Positions 16,470 to 24,500 of a stretch of 64,000 nucleotides of DNA are shown here, piece by piece. Below the pieces are notes generated by a model, which was given only the letters and a program-made list of their open reading frames with translations, made no database searches and was not told the DNA's origin. The translations under genes and the position numbers were made by a program. Numbering within the stretch: the first letter of the stretch is position 1; the number at the start of each line of letters is the position of its first letter. This DNA comes from Candidatus Woesearchaeota archaeon (lineage in GTDB: Archaea > Nanobdellota > Nanobdellia > Woesearchaeales > UBA10216), in assembly GCA_016185705.1 (NCBI GenBank), contig JACPMZ010000007.1, positions 171,157 to 235,156 of the forward strand, in the 5' to 3' direction.

Positions 16470-17069
16470 GCTTACGAGTCTGACCAAAATCACATTGATT
16501 CTGCGAATGCGGCTTTTGTGGAAGCTGTGCGTCTGCTTGAGGGGGAACACTGCGTGCACCACATTGCTCAGCTCAAAACCCGCCTTGTCTGCCAGTCTGC
16601 TGATGAAATCAGCTGAGGCTGCCTTGTGAATTGAATAAACTGTTCTTGCAGTCTCAAACGCCTTCAGCAAAAAAAGCCGGTCAGCATGCTTCTCCTTTGT
16701 GCCAAAAGGAGGGTTCTGCACAACAACATCAGCCATTAAATTCACATCCTTTACGTCTGCTTTAAGCATTTCAAAATTTTCAAACTCATACCTGCCGAGA
16801 TTGGACTTGGCAATTTCCAGTGCAGCCTGGTCCTTATCAACAAAATAAACAAGCTTAGCCCCCAATAGCAGGCACCCTATGCCAAGTATGCCTGGGCCGC
16901 AGCCAAAATCAGCGATAACCTTTCCCTGAATGTCCCCATTCATATAAGCGATCCACAGCAGATCAGCGGCCACTTCAGAGTCTGTGGAATACTGCTCTGA
17001 CATCAAATCAGGATGGTCAAAGCCATTCAGTTTTGAGAGCTGAATAGCGAGCTGGCTTTTGGTAATCAT
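16464..17069 (-). CDS. METTL5-type rRNA adenine N6-methyltransferase
   Basis: This 201-residue Rossmann methyltransferase has SAM-binding motif I as IADFGCGPGILGIG, motif II/III as VYFVDKD, and the catalytic NPPF motif in VVVQNPPFGTK. It also has the family-specific N-terminal QLSKLNGF...EQYSTDSEVAADLL and the VYSIHKA segment. These features match archaeal and eukaryotic METTL5, which methylates a single adenine in small-subunit rRNA. Length is normal. An AGTTTTAATAACT box lies about 25 bases upstream of the ATG. The rRNA target is inferred from the family. Confidence 0.88.
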   Translation of the reverse strand: MITKSQLAIQLSKLNGFDHPDLMSEQYSTDSEVAADLLWIAYMNGDIQGKVIADFGCGPGILGIGCLLLGAKLVYFVDKDQAALEIAKSNLGRYEFENFEMLKADVKDVNLMADVVVQNPPFGTKEKHADRLFLLKAFETARTVYSIHKAASADFISRLADKAGFELSNVVHAVFPLKQTHSFHKSRIRRINVILVRLVSS

Positions 17070-17193
17070 ACGCTGCTTAGTTACAGCAACAGTTATTAAA
17101 ACTTAACTATGGGAAATAACCAAGCACAACACTTATTCCGCAGCACAGAAAACTATATAAACAGCTTCTGCAGGCAGATTAGTGGGTGGTAAG

Positions 17194-17736
17194 GTGAATA
17201 GTTTTTTGAATACACACTTGTCTGAAGTGGATAAGCTTAGGCAGCTTTTCGATACAACAGTTAAAGGCATCCGTGAAGAGTTTGATGACCATCTTGAAAG
17301 CATAAACGACAACACAAACGAAGCACAGGCAAACTACGAATACATTGCAGCGGTGGACGACAAGCTGAACAGAGTGGTGCAGCGCCTTGAGCAGCTGGAA
17401 GCGTGGATGTCCAGATTGACAGGAATCCCGCTGAAGGAAGAAACTGAGCTGCCACAGATAGAGTTAAGCGACAAAGAAAAAAAGATATTTCTTGTGCTAT
17501 ACACAGCATCGGAAAAACAGCCCATAACGTATGAAGACATAGCGCTTTCATTAAGCGAAAACGATTTCGTAATCAGGGGGTACATAACCAACATGCTCGA
17601 AAAAGGAGTTCCTATAAGAAAACACTTCGCAGACAACAAAGTGCAGCTGTCCCTGGACCGGGAATTCAAGGAAAAACAGGCAAAACACAACATCCTATGC
17701 ATCAATCAAAAAACAGTGCAGGAATTCCTGCAGTAG
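17194..17736 (+). CDS. Coiled-coil plus winged-helix protein, 180 aa
   Basis: Residues 1-80 form a coiled coil (SEVDKLRQLFDTTVKGIREE and DKLNRVVQRLEQLEAWMSRL). Residues 95-150 look like a winged helix (LSDKEKKIFLVLYTASEKQP followed by ITYEDIALSLSENDFVIRGY). The GTG at 17194 follows GGTGGT at a suitable distance; an upstream in-frame GTG (17182) is possible. AACTATATAAAC (about 17149-17160) is a strong TATA box. I do not recognise the exact family; a DNA-binding dimer is likely. Confidence 0.75.
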   Translation: MNSFLNTHLSEVDKLRQLFDTTVKGIREEFDDHLESINDNTNEAQANYEYIAAVDDKLNRVVQRLEQLEAWMSRLTGIPLKEETELPQIELSDKEKKIFLVLYTASEKQPITYEDIALSLSENDFVIRGYITNMLEKGVPIRKHFADNKVQLSLDREFKEKQAKHNILCINQKTVQEFLQ

Positions 17737-17867
17737 CCGCACATTGCCTCGCATCTGTTTCTTAATTATTTACGCGCCCCCTTTACCCCTCGAAAGAATC
17801 TTCGCATCTGGCAACTTCGCCACTCCCGCCAGTTTCCTACGACGAACATCACTGAGAAACCAAACAG

Positions 17868-18044
17868 CTACTCAAACCTGCCCTTAACCTTAAACTCGTC
17901 AGCAGTCAAAATCTTGTTTATCTTCTCCTGATAAGGCCTTTGAGGCCTGCTGCCAGAAAACAGGCGATAGCCAAGATAAAAAGCTACCAGTCCGGCAGCC
18001 AAAAGCAGCAACCTGCTGTCCGCGAATGATTCCAGAAAAGCCAT
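17868..18044 (-). CDS. Small membrane-anchored protein, 58 aa
   Basis: The peptide begins MAFLESFADSRLLLLAAGLV and continues with the rest of one membrane helix, GYRLF, then a soluble Lys/Arg-rich tail (YQEKINKILTADEFKVKGRFE). It resembles small signal-anchored proteins with a cytoplasmic regulatory tail. MITE copy 2 lies 45 bases upstream of the ATG. A competing frame in the same place (17899-18111) reads into the MITE and has no such structure. Confidence 0.65.
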   Translation of the reverse strand: MAFLESFADSRLLLLAAGLVAFYLGYRLFSGSRPQRPYQEKINKILTADEFKVKGRFE

Positions 18045-18088
18045 ACCGTCCTATAAGCTGCGCTCCTTTAAAAACTTTTTGATGCTTC

Positions 18089-18231
18089 GGTAATTTCAAG
18101 TTAAGTGGCAAAACCGTCGCATCCTTCCACGATTTTTTTCTCCCCCCCTTAAAAAATAAGGGGGGAGAAAAAAATCAGCCAAGCAGGCATCGGCAAGCTC
18201 AGGATTGCAGGACACACAACTTGACATTACC
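18089..18231. mobile_element. 143-bp MITE-like element, copy 2 (9-bp target duplication)
   Basis: This copy is nearly identical to copy 1, with one notable change (ACCGTCGC for ACTGTCGC). It is flanked by TGATGCTTC on both sides (18080-18088 and 18232-18240). The different target sequence, again 9 bp, shows an independent transposition event. It separates the divergent small genes at 17868 and 18290. Confidence 0.9.
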
Positions 18232-18289
18232 TGATGCTTCCAATGCAGAATAGGATAGATTTATAAAATTAATGCGCTGCCTGAACAAT

Positions 18290-18451
18290 ATGCCAAGAAA
18301 AAAGAAGTCAGATCCCGGCAAAAACAGAAAGCTGGCAGAGTTTCTAAGCGAAATAAACATAGATGACGACAGAAAGGACAAAATCATGGAATTCGTGGAA
18401 AAGCTGACGTTTGAGAAAGTGAAGGAAGCCACAAGGAAATCTAAGACTTAA
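18290..18451 (+). CDS. Small charged protein, 53 aa
   Basis: The frame encodes MPRKKKSDPGKNRKLAEFLS followed by an acidic/basic helical tail (EINIDDDRKDKIMEFVEKLT and on). ATG 18272 in the same frame would add six residues. ATAGATTTATAAAATT (about 18253-18268) supplies a TATA box. Its stop overlaps the end of the convergent aIF2 gamma gene. No family is recognised. Confidence 0.55.
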   Translation: MPRKKKSDPGKNRKLAEFLSEINIDDDRKDKIMEFVEKLTFEKVKEATRKSKT

Positions 18452-19676
18452 TTATGCCGTATCCAATAAGGCGCCATCTTGAGCCCAGCAGTCTCGATAT
18501 CGTAACCCTTGAATCAGGTTCCGCACAAACCGGAATTCGCAGCGAGCACTTCAGCAGCTTTTTCTTGAGGGAAGTGACAATGCCGACAGTAGCGGCAGAA
18601 TTAACGTTAAGCATAAGATTTTCATTAGACTTAATCGGCTCAACAACCAGCTCATCCCTTGCTCCAACGACGCGTTCAAGCAAATTAACTTCCAAAGTGA
18701 ACTCTTCCCATACCGGAGGAAGCTTGCCCGGGCGGCCCGCCACATTGCCAATGAACGCATCTGACTTGACAATTCCCGGGTCCAGAGAAGTCATCACACC
18801 CACCGAACCTCCGGGAAACACTTCTGAAACATTCTCATTGCCTGCCCTAAGAGCTGCAATATTAGTGGTAACCTTTTCCCGGGAAACCTTTCCATGCTTC
18901 TGAACAGGCCGGCCAGGGCGTATCTCAATCTCATCATCCACATTCAAACTACCCCTCACCAGAGAGCCGCCCAGCACTCCGCCAACCAATTTGCCATACT
19001 CGGTGCCAGGCCTGTTGACATCAAATGAGCGTGCAATGAGCAGCAGGGGGTCGCCTTCCAAGCGTTCATGAGAAGGCATATTTTCCTCAATTGCCTCGAG
19101 AAGCGCATCAATATTTACCTTGCGCTGCGCCGAAACAGGAATTACAGGCGCAGAAGCATAAGGCGTGCCCTTCAAAAATGATTTAATCTGCTTATAGTTG
19201 TCCCGGGCAGCCTTATCACTGACCAAATCTATCTTATTCTGCACAACAATCAGGTTCTTAATTCCAATTATCTGCAACGCAACCAGATGCTCGCGAGTCT
19301 GCGGCTGAGGGCAAACCTCATTAGCAGCAATAAGCATCAGCGCACCATCCATAATAGCTGCGCCGGAAAGCATAGTGGCCATCAGGCTCTCATGGCCCGG
19401 AGCATCAACAATGCTGATTTTTCTCACAGGAACACCTTTTTTCCCGCATTTAGCGCAGGTTTCATCAACAGTCAAAGCAATGTCCTTGCAGGCGCACCTG
19501 TAAATAGTGAAATCAGCATAGCCAAGGCGAATAGTTATCCCCTTGCGGATTTCCTCAGAATGCGTGTCAGTCCACTTGCCGCTCAAAGCCTGCGTCAGCG
19601 TAGTCTTGCCATGGTCAACATGCCCAACAATGCCAAGATTAAGCGAGGGCTGCATTACACCTGATTTCTTAGCCAT
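18441..19676 (-). CDS. eif2g: Translation initiation factor aIF2 subunit gamma
   Basis: This 411-residue GTPase delivers initiator Met-tRNA to the small ribosomal subunit with the alpha and beta subunits. It shows G1 as GHVDHGKT, switch I as EEIRKGITIRLGYAD, the Cys-rich zinc knuckle (YRCACKD...CAKCGKKG), G3 as DAPGH, G4 as NKIDL, and the gamma-specific segments FDVNRPGTE and GGVLGGSLVRG. Length is normal. TTTATAAAC about 25 bases upstream of the ATG is the probable TATA box. Neither alpha nor beta is in this window. Confidence 0.95.
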   Translation of the reverse strand: MAKKSGVMQPSLNLGIVGHVDHGKTTLTQALSGKWTDTHSEEIRKGITIRLGYADFTIYRCACKDIALTVDETCAKCGKKGVPVRKISIVDAPGHESLMATMLSGAAIMDGALMLIAANEVCPQPQTREHLVALQIIGIKNLIVVQNKIDLVSDKAARDNYKQIKSFLKGTPYASAPVIPVSAQRKVNIDALLEAIEENMPSHERLEGDPLLLIARSFDVNRPGTEYGKLVGGVLGGSLVRGSLNVDDEIEIRPGRPVQKHGKVSREKVTTNIAALRAGNENVSEVFPGGSVGVMTSLDPGIVKSDAFIGNVAGRPGKLPPVWEEFTLEVNLLERVVGARDELVVEPIKSNENLMLNVNSAATVGIVTSLKKKLLKCSLRIPVCAEPDSRVTISRLLGSRWRLIGYGIIKS

Positions 19677-19797
19677 AACTACGAGGACAAAAGCAAGATG
19701 TTTATAAAGTTAATTGGTATGTCAATACCTTCGCAAGTATCCTCTATCAGCTCCCACGCAACTGCGCTCTGTTTCCTCATCTAACGTTATTACTTTG

Positions 19798-19848
19798 CGC
19801 TGCTTTTTTCCCTCCCCCTAAAATTTAAGGGGAGGGAAAAAAGCAGCG
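19798..19848. repeat. Near-perfect palindrome (CGCTGCTTTTTTCCCTCCCC arm)
   Basis: The 5' arm CGCTGCTTTTTTCCCTCCCC is followed by an AATTT-rich loop and its inverse ending GCAGCG at 19848. It is the best preserved member of the intergenic palindrome family (also at 939, 12947 and 63707). Its 3' flank carries the shared GCACCGC..CC..GCT..CAATC.GAGAT pattern seen after the 939 copy. It fills the 308-base gap between aIF2 gamma and eS6; nothing else is seen there. Confidence 0.65.
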
Positions 19849-19984
19849 GGCAGTTATCGAAAAAGGTAATAGAGCGCCGCAGCGCGCACCGCGCCAGCTG
19901 CAATCAGAGATTATATAAAGTCAGCCAGTTTTAGACTGATGGAATGGCGGAAACTTAGCTAAAAAAATATGCAGAATTAAATGA

Positions 19985-20551
19985 TTACTTCTTCCCTTCT
20001 TTCTTCTCAGGCGTAATTTGCTCTTTATTCTTAGGCTCTGCCTTAAGTTCAGCAGCTTTCGGCTCTGAGGCTCTGGGCTGCTCTTTTTTATCAGCAGGTT
20101 TTTCTGCTGCCTTCTCAGCCTTTTTCTCATCAGCTTTACTCTCAGCTGCCTTTGGCTCTTCCTTACCCTGCTTTCCCTCAGCGGACTTCCTGAAAATTTC
20201 CTCAGAACCCTGCTTAACAACCTTTAAGTTAATCTGAGCCGTGCGGGGATGGACAGTATTTCCGCAAACAGTCTTGCGCTGCAGAATACCGCTCTTCAGC
20301 TTCCTAACCCCGACACCGTTATAAGCGAGAATCTTTTTCCTGCCAACGCCGGGAACATCCTTTCTCATCGGAAAACCGCAATAATCAGAGCCGCCAGTCA
20401 GCAAAAACTCGTAGCCGGTAAGATTAATGAGCTCCCCTTTAACGCTATCGCCTATCTTCAATCCAAGAAAGCCCTTTGATGCCTCGTCATCAGCCTCCTT
20501 CTGCACGCTGCTGCCGGTCTTCGGGTCTGAAATAACAAGCTTAAACGCCAT
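19985..20551 (-). CDS. rps6e: 30S ribosomal protein S6e with extended Lys/Glu/Ala tail
   Basis: Residues 1-128 are a typical archaeal eS6. They begin MAFKLVISDPKTG, contain GLKIGDSVKGELINLTGYEF and the segment DVPGVGRKKILAYNGVGV, and end near NTVHPRTAQINLKVV. The last 60 residues are low-complexity Lys/Glu/Ala repeats (for example AESKADEKKAEKAAEKPADK). This makes the protein about 188 residues rather than the more usual 120-140. A TTTTTAAACC box lies before the ATG, with MITE copy 3 immediately beyond it. Confidence 0.95.
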   Translation of the reverse strand: MAFKLVISDPKTGSSVQKEADDEASKGFLGLKIGDSVKGELINLTGYEFLLTGGSDYCGFPMRKDVPGVGRKKILAYNGVGVRKLKSGILQRKTVCGNTVHPRTAQINLKVVKQGSEEIFRKSAEGKQGKEEPKAAESKADEKKAEKAAEKPADKKEQPRASEPKAAELKAEPKNKEQITPEKKEGKK

Positions 20552-20597
20552 GGGAAAACTGAAAGTGGCAGGGGGTTTAAAAATCTTATGCTATCGC

Positions 20598-20740
20598 GGT
20601 AATTTCAAGTTAAGTGGCAAAACTGTCGCACACTGCTCTGATTTTTTTCTCCCCCCCTTAAAAAATAAGGGGGGAGAAAAAAATCAGCCAAGCAGGCATC
20701 GGCAAGCTCAGGATTGCAGGACACACAACTTGACATTATC
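20598..20740. mobile_element. 143-bp MITE-like element, copy 3 (no target duplication)
   Basis: Same length and ends as copies 1 and 2, except that the last bases read ATTATC instead of ATTACC. The flanks (ATGCTATCGC on the left, TGAATTGAAA on the right) do not match, so either a deletion or recombination removed one target copy. It supplies the last 45 or so codons of the M50 protease frame and lies close to the eS6 promoter. Confidence 0.85.
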
Positions 20741-21342
20741 TGAATTGAAACAAGAAACGTGGCGATTGCCATCAGCAGCGCAGCTGCATAAATCCTTTTG
20801 TTCCACGCAAACACCTTGGCGCCGTCAAGATGCCAGAAAGGAAGCAGGTTAAACACTGCCAGCCAGCTGTTGATTGAAAGGCCGTAATAGGCAATATTGC
20901 TTATAAGCTGGTTTCCATATGCATATGCCTGAGTGGCAATCAGCACGGCAAAGAAAAAATATGCCAATACAATATTCACCACCGGCCCTACCACAGAAAT
21001 TCTGCCGTTCCTTGCCTTATTCACATGGCCGTGTATGAACACTGCGCCAGGCGCAGCAAGGATAAATCCAAAAAACGACATAATTACTGCCAAGACGAGC
21101 ATCGTATCAAACGCCCTGAACTCGGCTATGCAGCCGTAGCGCTGCGCCAGGAACTTGTGGGCAAGCTCGTGCAGCAAAAAGCCCAGGCCGACAGTGACGG
21201 CAGACATTACAGCAGCAGTGAAAAACTGCTCAGAAAAAGAAAAACCGCCGCTAAGCATAATGGCAAATGCTACTGAAATGACCAGCCAAGCCCTCAGCAA
21301 ATGCTGCTTTTCAACAGAAGAAAATTTCATTTGAGTTCGCAA
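20605..21342 (-). CDS. M50 (site-2 protease-like) membrane metallopeptidase, C-terminus formed by MITE copy 3
   Basis: This is a multi-span membrane protein with zinc-binding HELAH (in GFLLHELAHKFLAQRYG) and the second motif NLLPFWHLDGAKV near the C-terminus, together the intramembrane M50 active site. About six membrane segments are visible. The core of about 202 residues is complete. The remaining residues, ending SSVRQFCHLT, are encoded by the MITE and so are not native. Such proteases cleave membrane-anchored regulators or signal peptides. It lies just downstream of the giant surface-protein operon and could act on its products (inference). Confidence 0.85.
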   Translation of the reverse strand: MRTQMKFSSVEKQHLLRAWLVISVAFAIMLSGGFSFSEQFFTAAVMSAVTVGLGFLLHELAHKFLAQRYGCIAEFRAFDTMLVLAVIMSFFGFILAAPGAVFIHGHVNKARNGRISVVGPVVNIVLAYFFFAVLIATQAYAYGNQLISNIAYYGLSINSWLAVFNLLPFWHLDGAKVFAWNKRIYAAALLMAIATFLVSIQIMSSCVSCNPELADACLADFFLPPYFLRGGEKNQSSVRQFCHLT

Positions 21343-21517
21343 CCTGTTTTTTCAGACAAAACATCAAGCCGGACAACGAGCACTTAATATCCGCCATAAC
21401 AGCGCCAAAGCAGCGGTAATATTAATATTTTTGGAATATTTTTGGCTCTTGGCATCGCAAAAAAGCAGGAGCAGTTTCAGGGGGGATTAGGCAGTGCTTG
21501 CCGGCCGCACATCAGCC

Positions 21518-24500
21518 CTATGTAAATCTGATGTTGTCAAACAGCACATTGCCTGTGCTTACAGGGCCTGCACTATCCCGGAACTGAAGGCCTTTTATCA
21601 GGTTATTGGATGCGTTGAAGTCGCTGAGCGCTATCGTCAGGTGCTGCCATCGGTCTTCTATGAGAATGTAATCACTAATCAGAACAGCACGGCCGGTCGT
21701 CGCCCATCCTTGTGTGGCGAGCATAATCCCAACAGACCTTTGAGGGGGCGCTGCGCCGTACACATCCAGTTCCAGCCGGGTGAAATTGCTGATGTTGAAA
21801 GATGTTGGACGATACACAAACAGCGTGCACCATTCCCTCAGATTAGCTTCCAGCGAGCCACTGCCTGATGCTTTCTCAGTTGTGTTTGATTCCTTCACCA
21901 GGCAGGATGTTCCGGGCGGATTAGGCCATTCGTTATAAGTGAAATCATTAACAAATGCATCTGTGTACGCAGCAAGTTCAGCCCGCAACGGGATGGCTGT
22001 TGTAAAGGTTTGCGCAGAACTGGAGGCTTCGTTGCCCGATGCGTCCCGGCTTAGGACTTTGAAGTAATACGTCGTATTCTGCAGGAGACCGACAAGGACG
22101 AGCGAGTGCTCTGCCAGCAGATTTGTATCCTCAATTTCAGTTCCCAGGGAGGGCGTTAAGCCATATTGAGCTGCGGACGTTGCACTTTCATCTGTTGTCC
22201 AACGAATCTCCGCGGTCGTTGTGGAGGCAGCAACCTGAATGTTGGATATAACAGGAGCAGTTATGTCCGGTTCCAGGATATCAAAGGATATTGTGAAATC
22301 ATCTGTATTTGCATTTCCGGATTCATCCTGACAACGCACATAGTATGCATGCGCTCCGGCTGACAGGCCGCTGATTGGATGCGAATGGGATGTGTCGTTG
22401 CTTAGCAGGAATGCGCCGGGCATGCTGTTGAATGAGGCATTGGCAACAGTGGAATACCGGCACACGCTCGCCTCATGCGTTTGCAGAGTCAGGTTAACAT
22501 CGGTTGTTCCGGCTGGAAGCTGTCCGGAAGGCCGGGCGTTGACTCTAATGGGCGGGGCGGTATCATTAAGGGCGCGCAGTCTGTATTCGATGTGCAGCCT
22601 GGCTGCCAGAGACGGATTATAATCATAGCTTGCCCACTCATGGGACTGGCTTGCAAGCGATGGAGTGCCATCCTCCAATAATACAAGGTCATTTATTCCA
22701 TTGGCAGCAAGCTCCTGAATGCCAGCTGCCAAAGAGGGCGTTCTAATCCAGCTTCCCGGAGTCTGCCTGCTCCAGTTCCATTGAGTCTGGAATGCTGTCC
22801 TTTTGCTCCACCTGTGGGCCGGCGAATTGCCGGAGGAAAACGTCAAAGCGTTGCTGGAATTCTCAAATGCAAGCGTTGTGGGTATGTTGGAATAGCCCCA
22901 CTCAAGCTGGTTGAACTCAACATAGGCACCTGTTATTACGGAGCCAGGCGGAATATTGAGATTAGCCCATCTCCAGCCGCCCCACACAGGGGTTGAGCTG
23001 GGCCTGCCTGCCCGGATATTATTCGTGCTGTCAGCGTAATTGGGCCAGCCCAAAGGATCGTGATAGGCATCATCCGAGCTGTATGCGATTTGAACTTCTG
23101 TAGTTTCAACAGGAGCTTCATTGAGGCAAATCGCAGAGCAGCCGTCGCCGTCTGCAAGATTGCCGTCATCACATTGTTCTGCGGACTGGTCCACCAGTGC
23201 ATTCCCGCATATCCCGGAGAGCGCATACTGGTTGAGCACAACGAGCGTTCGGTTCGGCCGTTCCGCGTATAGCCATACGTGGCCATCGCTGTTTGTGCTG
23301 CCTTCTGCGCTGGCGAATTCATAGAAGTCGCTGAGCGCATATACGGGCTGCTCATGCTGGTCATTGTAGAGGGCAGAGGTCCAGTTGTATGCGCTTAACG
23401 TGATTTCCTCCCTCCAGTAGTGATTGCCCAGAGCAATGTTGGGAAACATGGCGCACTGGGCATCCAGCACGCCGTCATTGCCGATGAGGTCTGCATTCAG
23501 CGATAGGGGAGCGGTGAACGCTGCATCCCCCCACGTCGTAAGAATTGTATGCCTGCTGCCCGCCACTTCTTCGCCATCTACGATGTTTCCTTGCGTGTCT
23601 AAAATTATCTTGCAGATACGCTCTCCACCCGACAAAGACATGGATTCTTCAGAATCGGCGGGCTTAACAGTTATCGTCACTGGAACGGCATCGGATAATG
23701 TTCCGTCTGTGACATTAAACAGGAGGTTGTATGCCCCTGCATCTCCGGCAGAAGGCGTCCACACAAACAGCCCTGTAGAAGAATTGAACGCAAAGGGTGA
23801 AGGCAGCACATCACCAGCGTCAGTGCCGAATGTCAAGGAATCATTATCAGCATCAGAAGCACTCAGCTGAATTACGGCAGTCCTGTTCTGGCCAACAGTA
23901 ACATTTTGCACAGGCGCAAGAACCGGCGGATTGTTAACAGGAACAGGCGCTTCAGCAACTACAACTATGGCAACAATAACCGAATCAGAAAATTCGCCGT
24001 CAGAAACACTGAAGGCAACATGGTAAGTGCCGCCATCGCCAATGTTCGGAGTCCATCTGAACAGGCCTGCTGATTCATTGAACGCAAAGGGCGAAGGCAG
24101 CACTTCACCGGCATCCGTGACGAACGTCAGCACATCACCTTCTGCATCTGTTGCGTTAAGCTGTATTGCCAGCGTTTCATTCTCGCTTATTGTCTGGCTG
24201 CTTATGTTTTGCAGCGCTGGCGGCGTGTTGACGTTTACTATTGTAATCGTTACCGTTTGCGAGTCATTTAGCAATCCGTCATAGACGCTTATAAGCACTG
24301 AGTGCTGTCCTGCATCCTCAAAGCCGGTGTGCCATGTGAATGTGCTGCCTGTCTGGACAAATCTGGAGTCATTGGCAGAGAACACCAACTCGTTGTCATC
24401 GTTGCTTACAGCATTTTCATTGTCCGGGTCAGTGGCGTTTGCAATTATTGAAACGGTGGTATTTTCATCCTGGACAATGTCCTGCATAAATTCCAGTTCC

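Noticed and set aside
17899-18111. 70-residue minus-strand frame reading out of MITE copy 2
   Set aside because: Its first codons lie in the repeat and the peptide has no structure; the 58-residue frame at 17868-18044 in another phase has a clear membrane helix and a natural stop.
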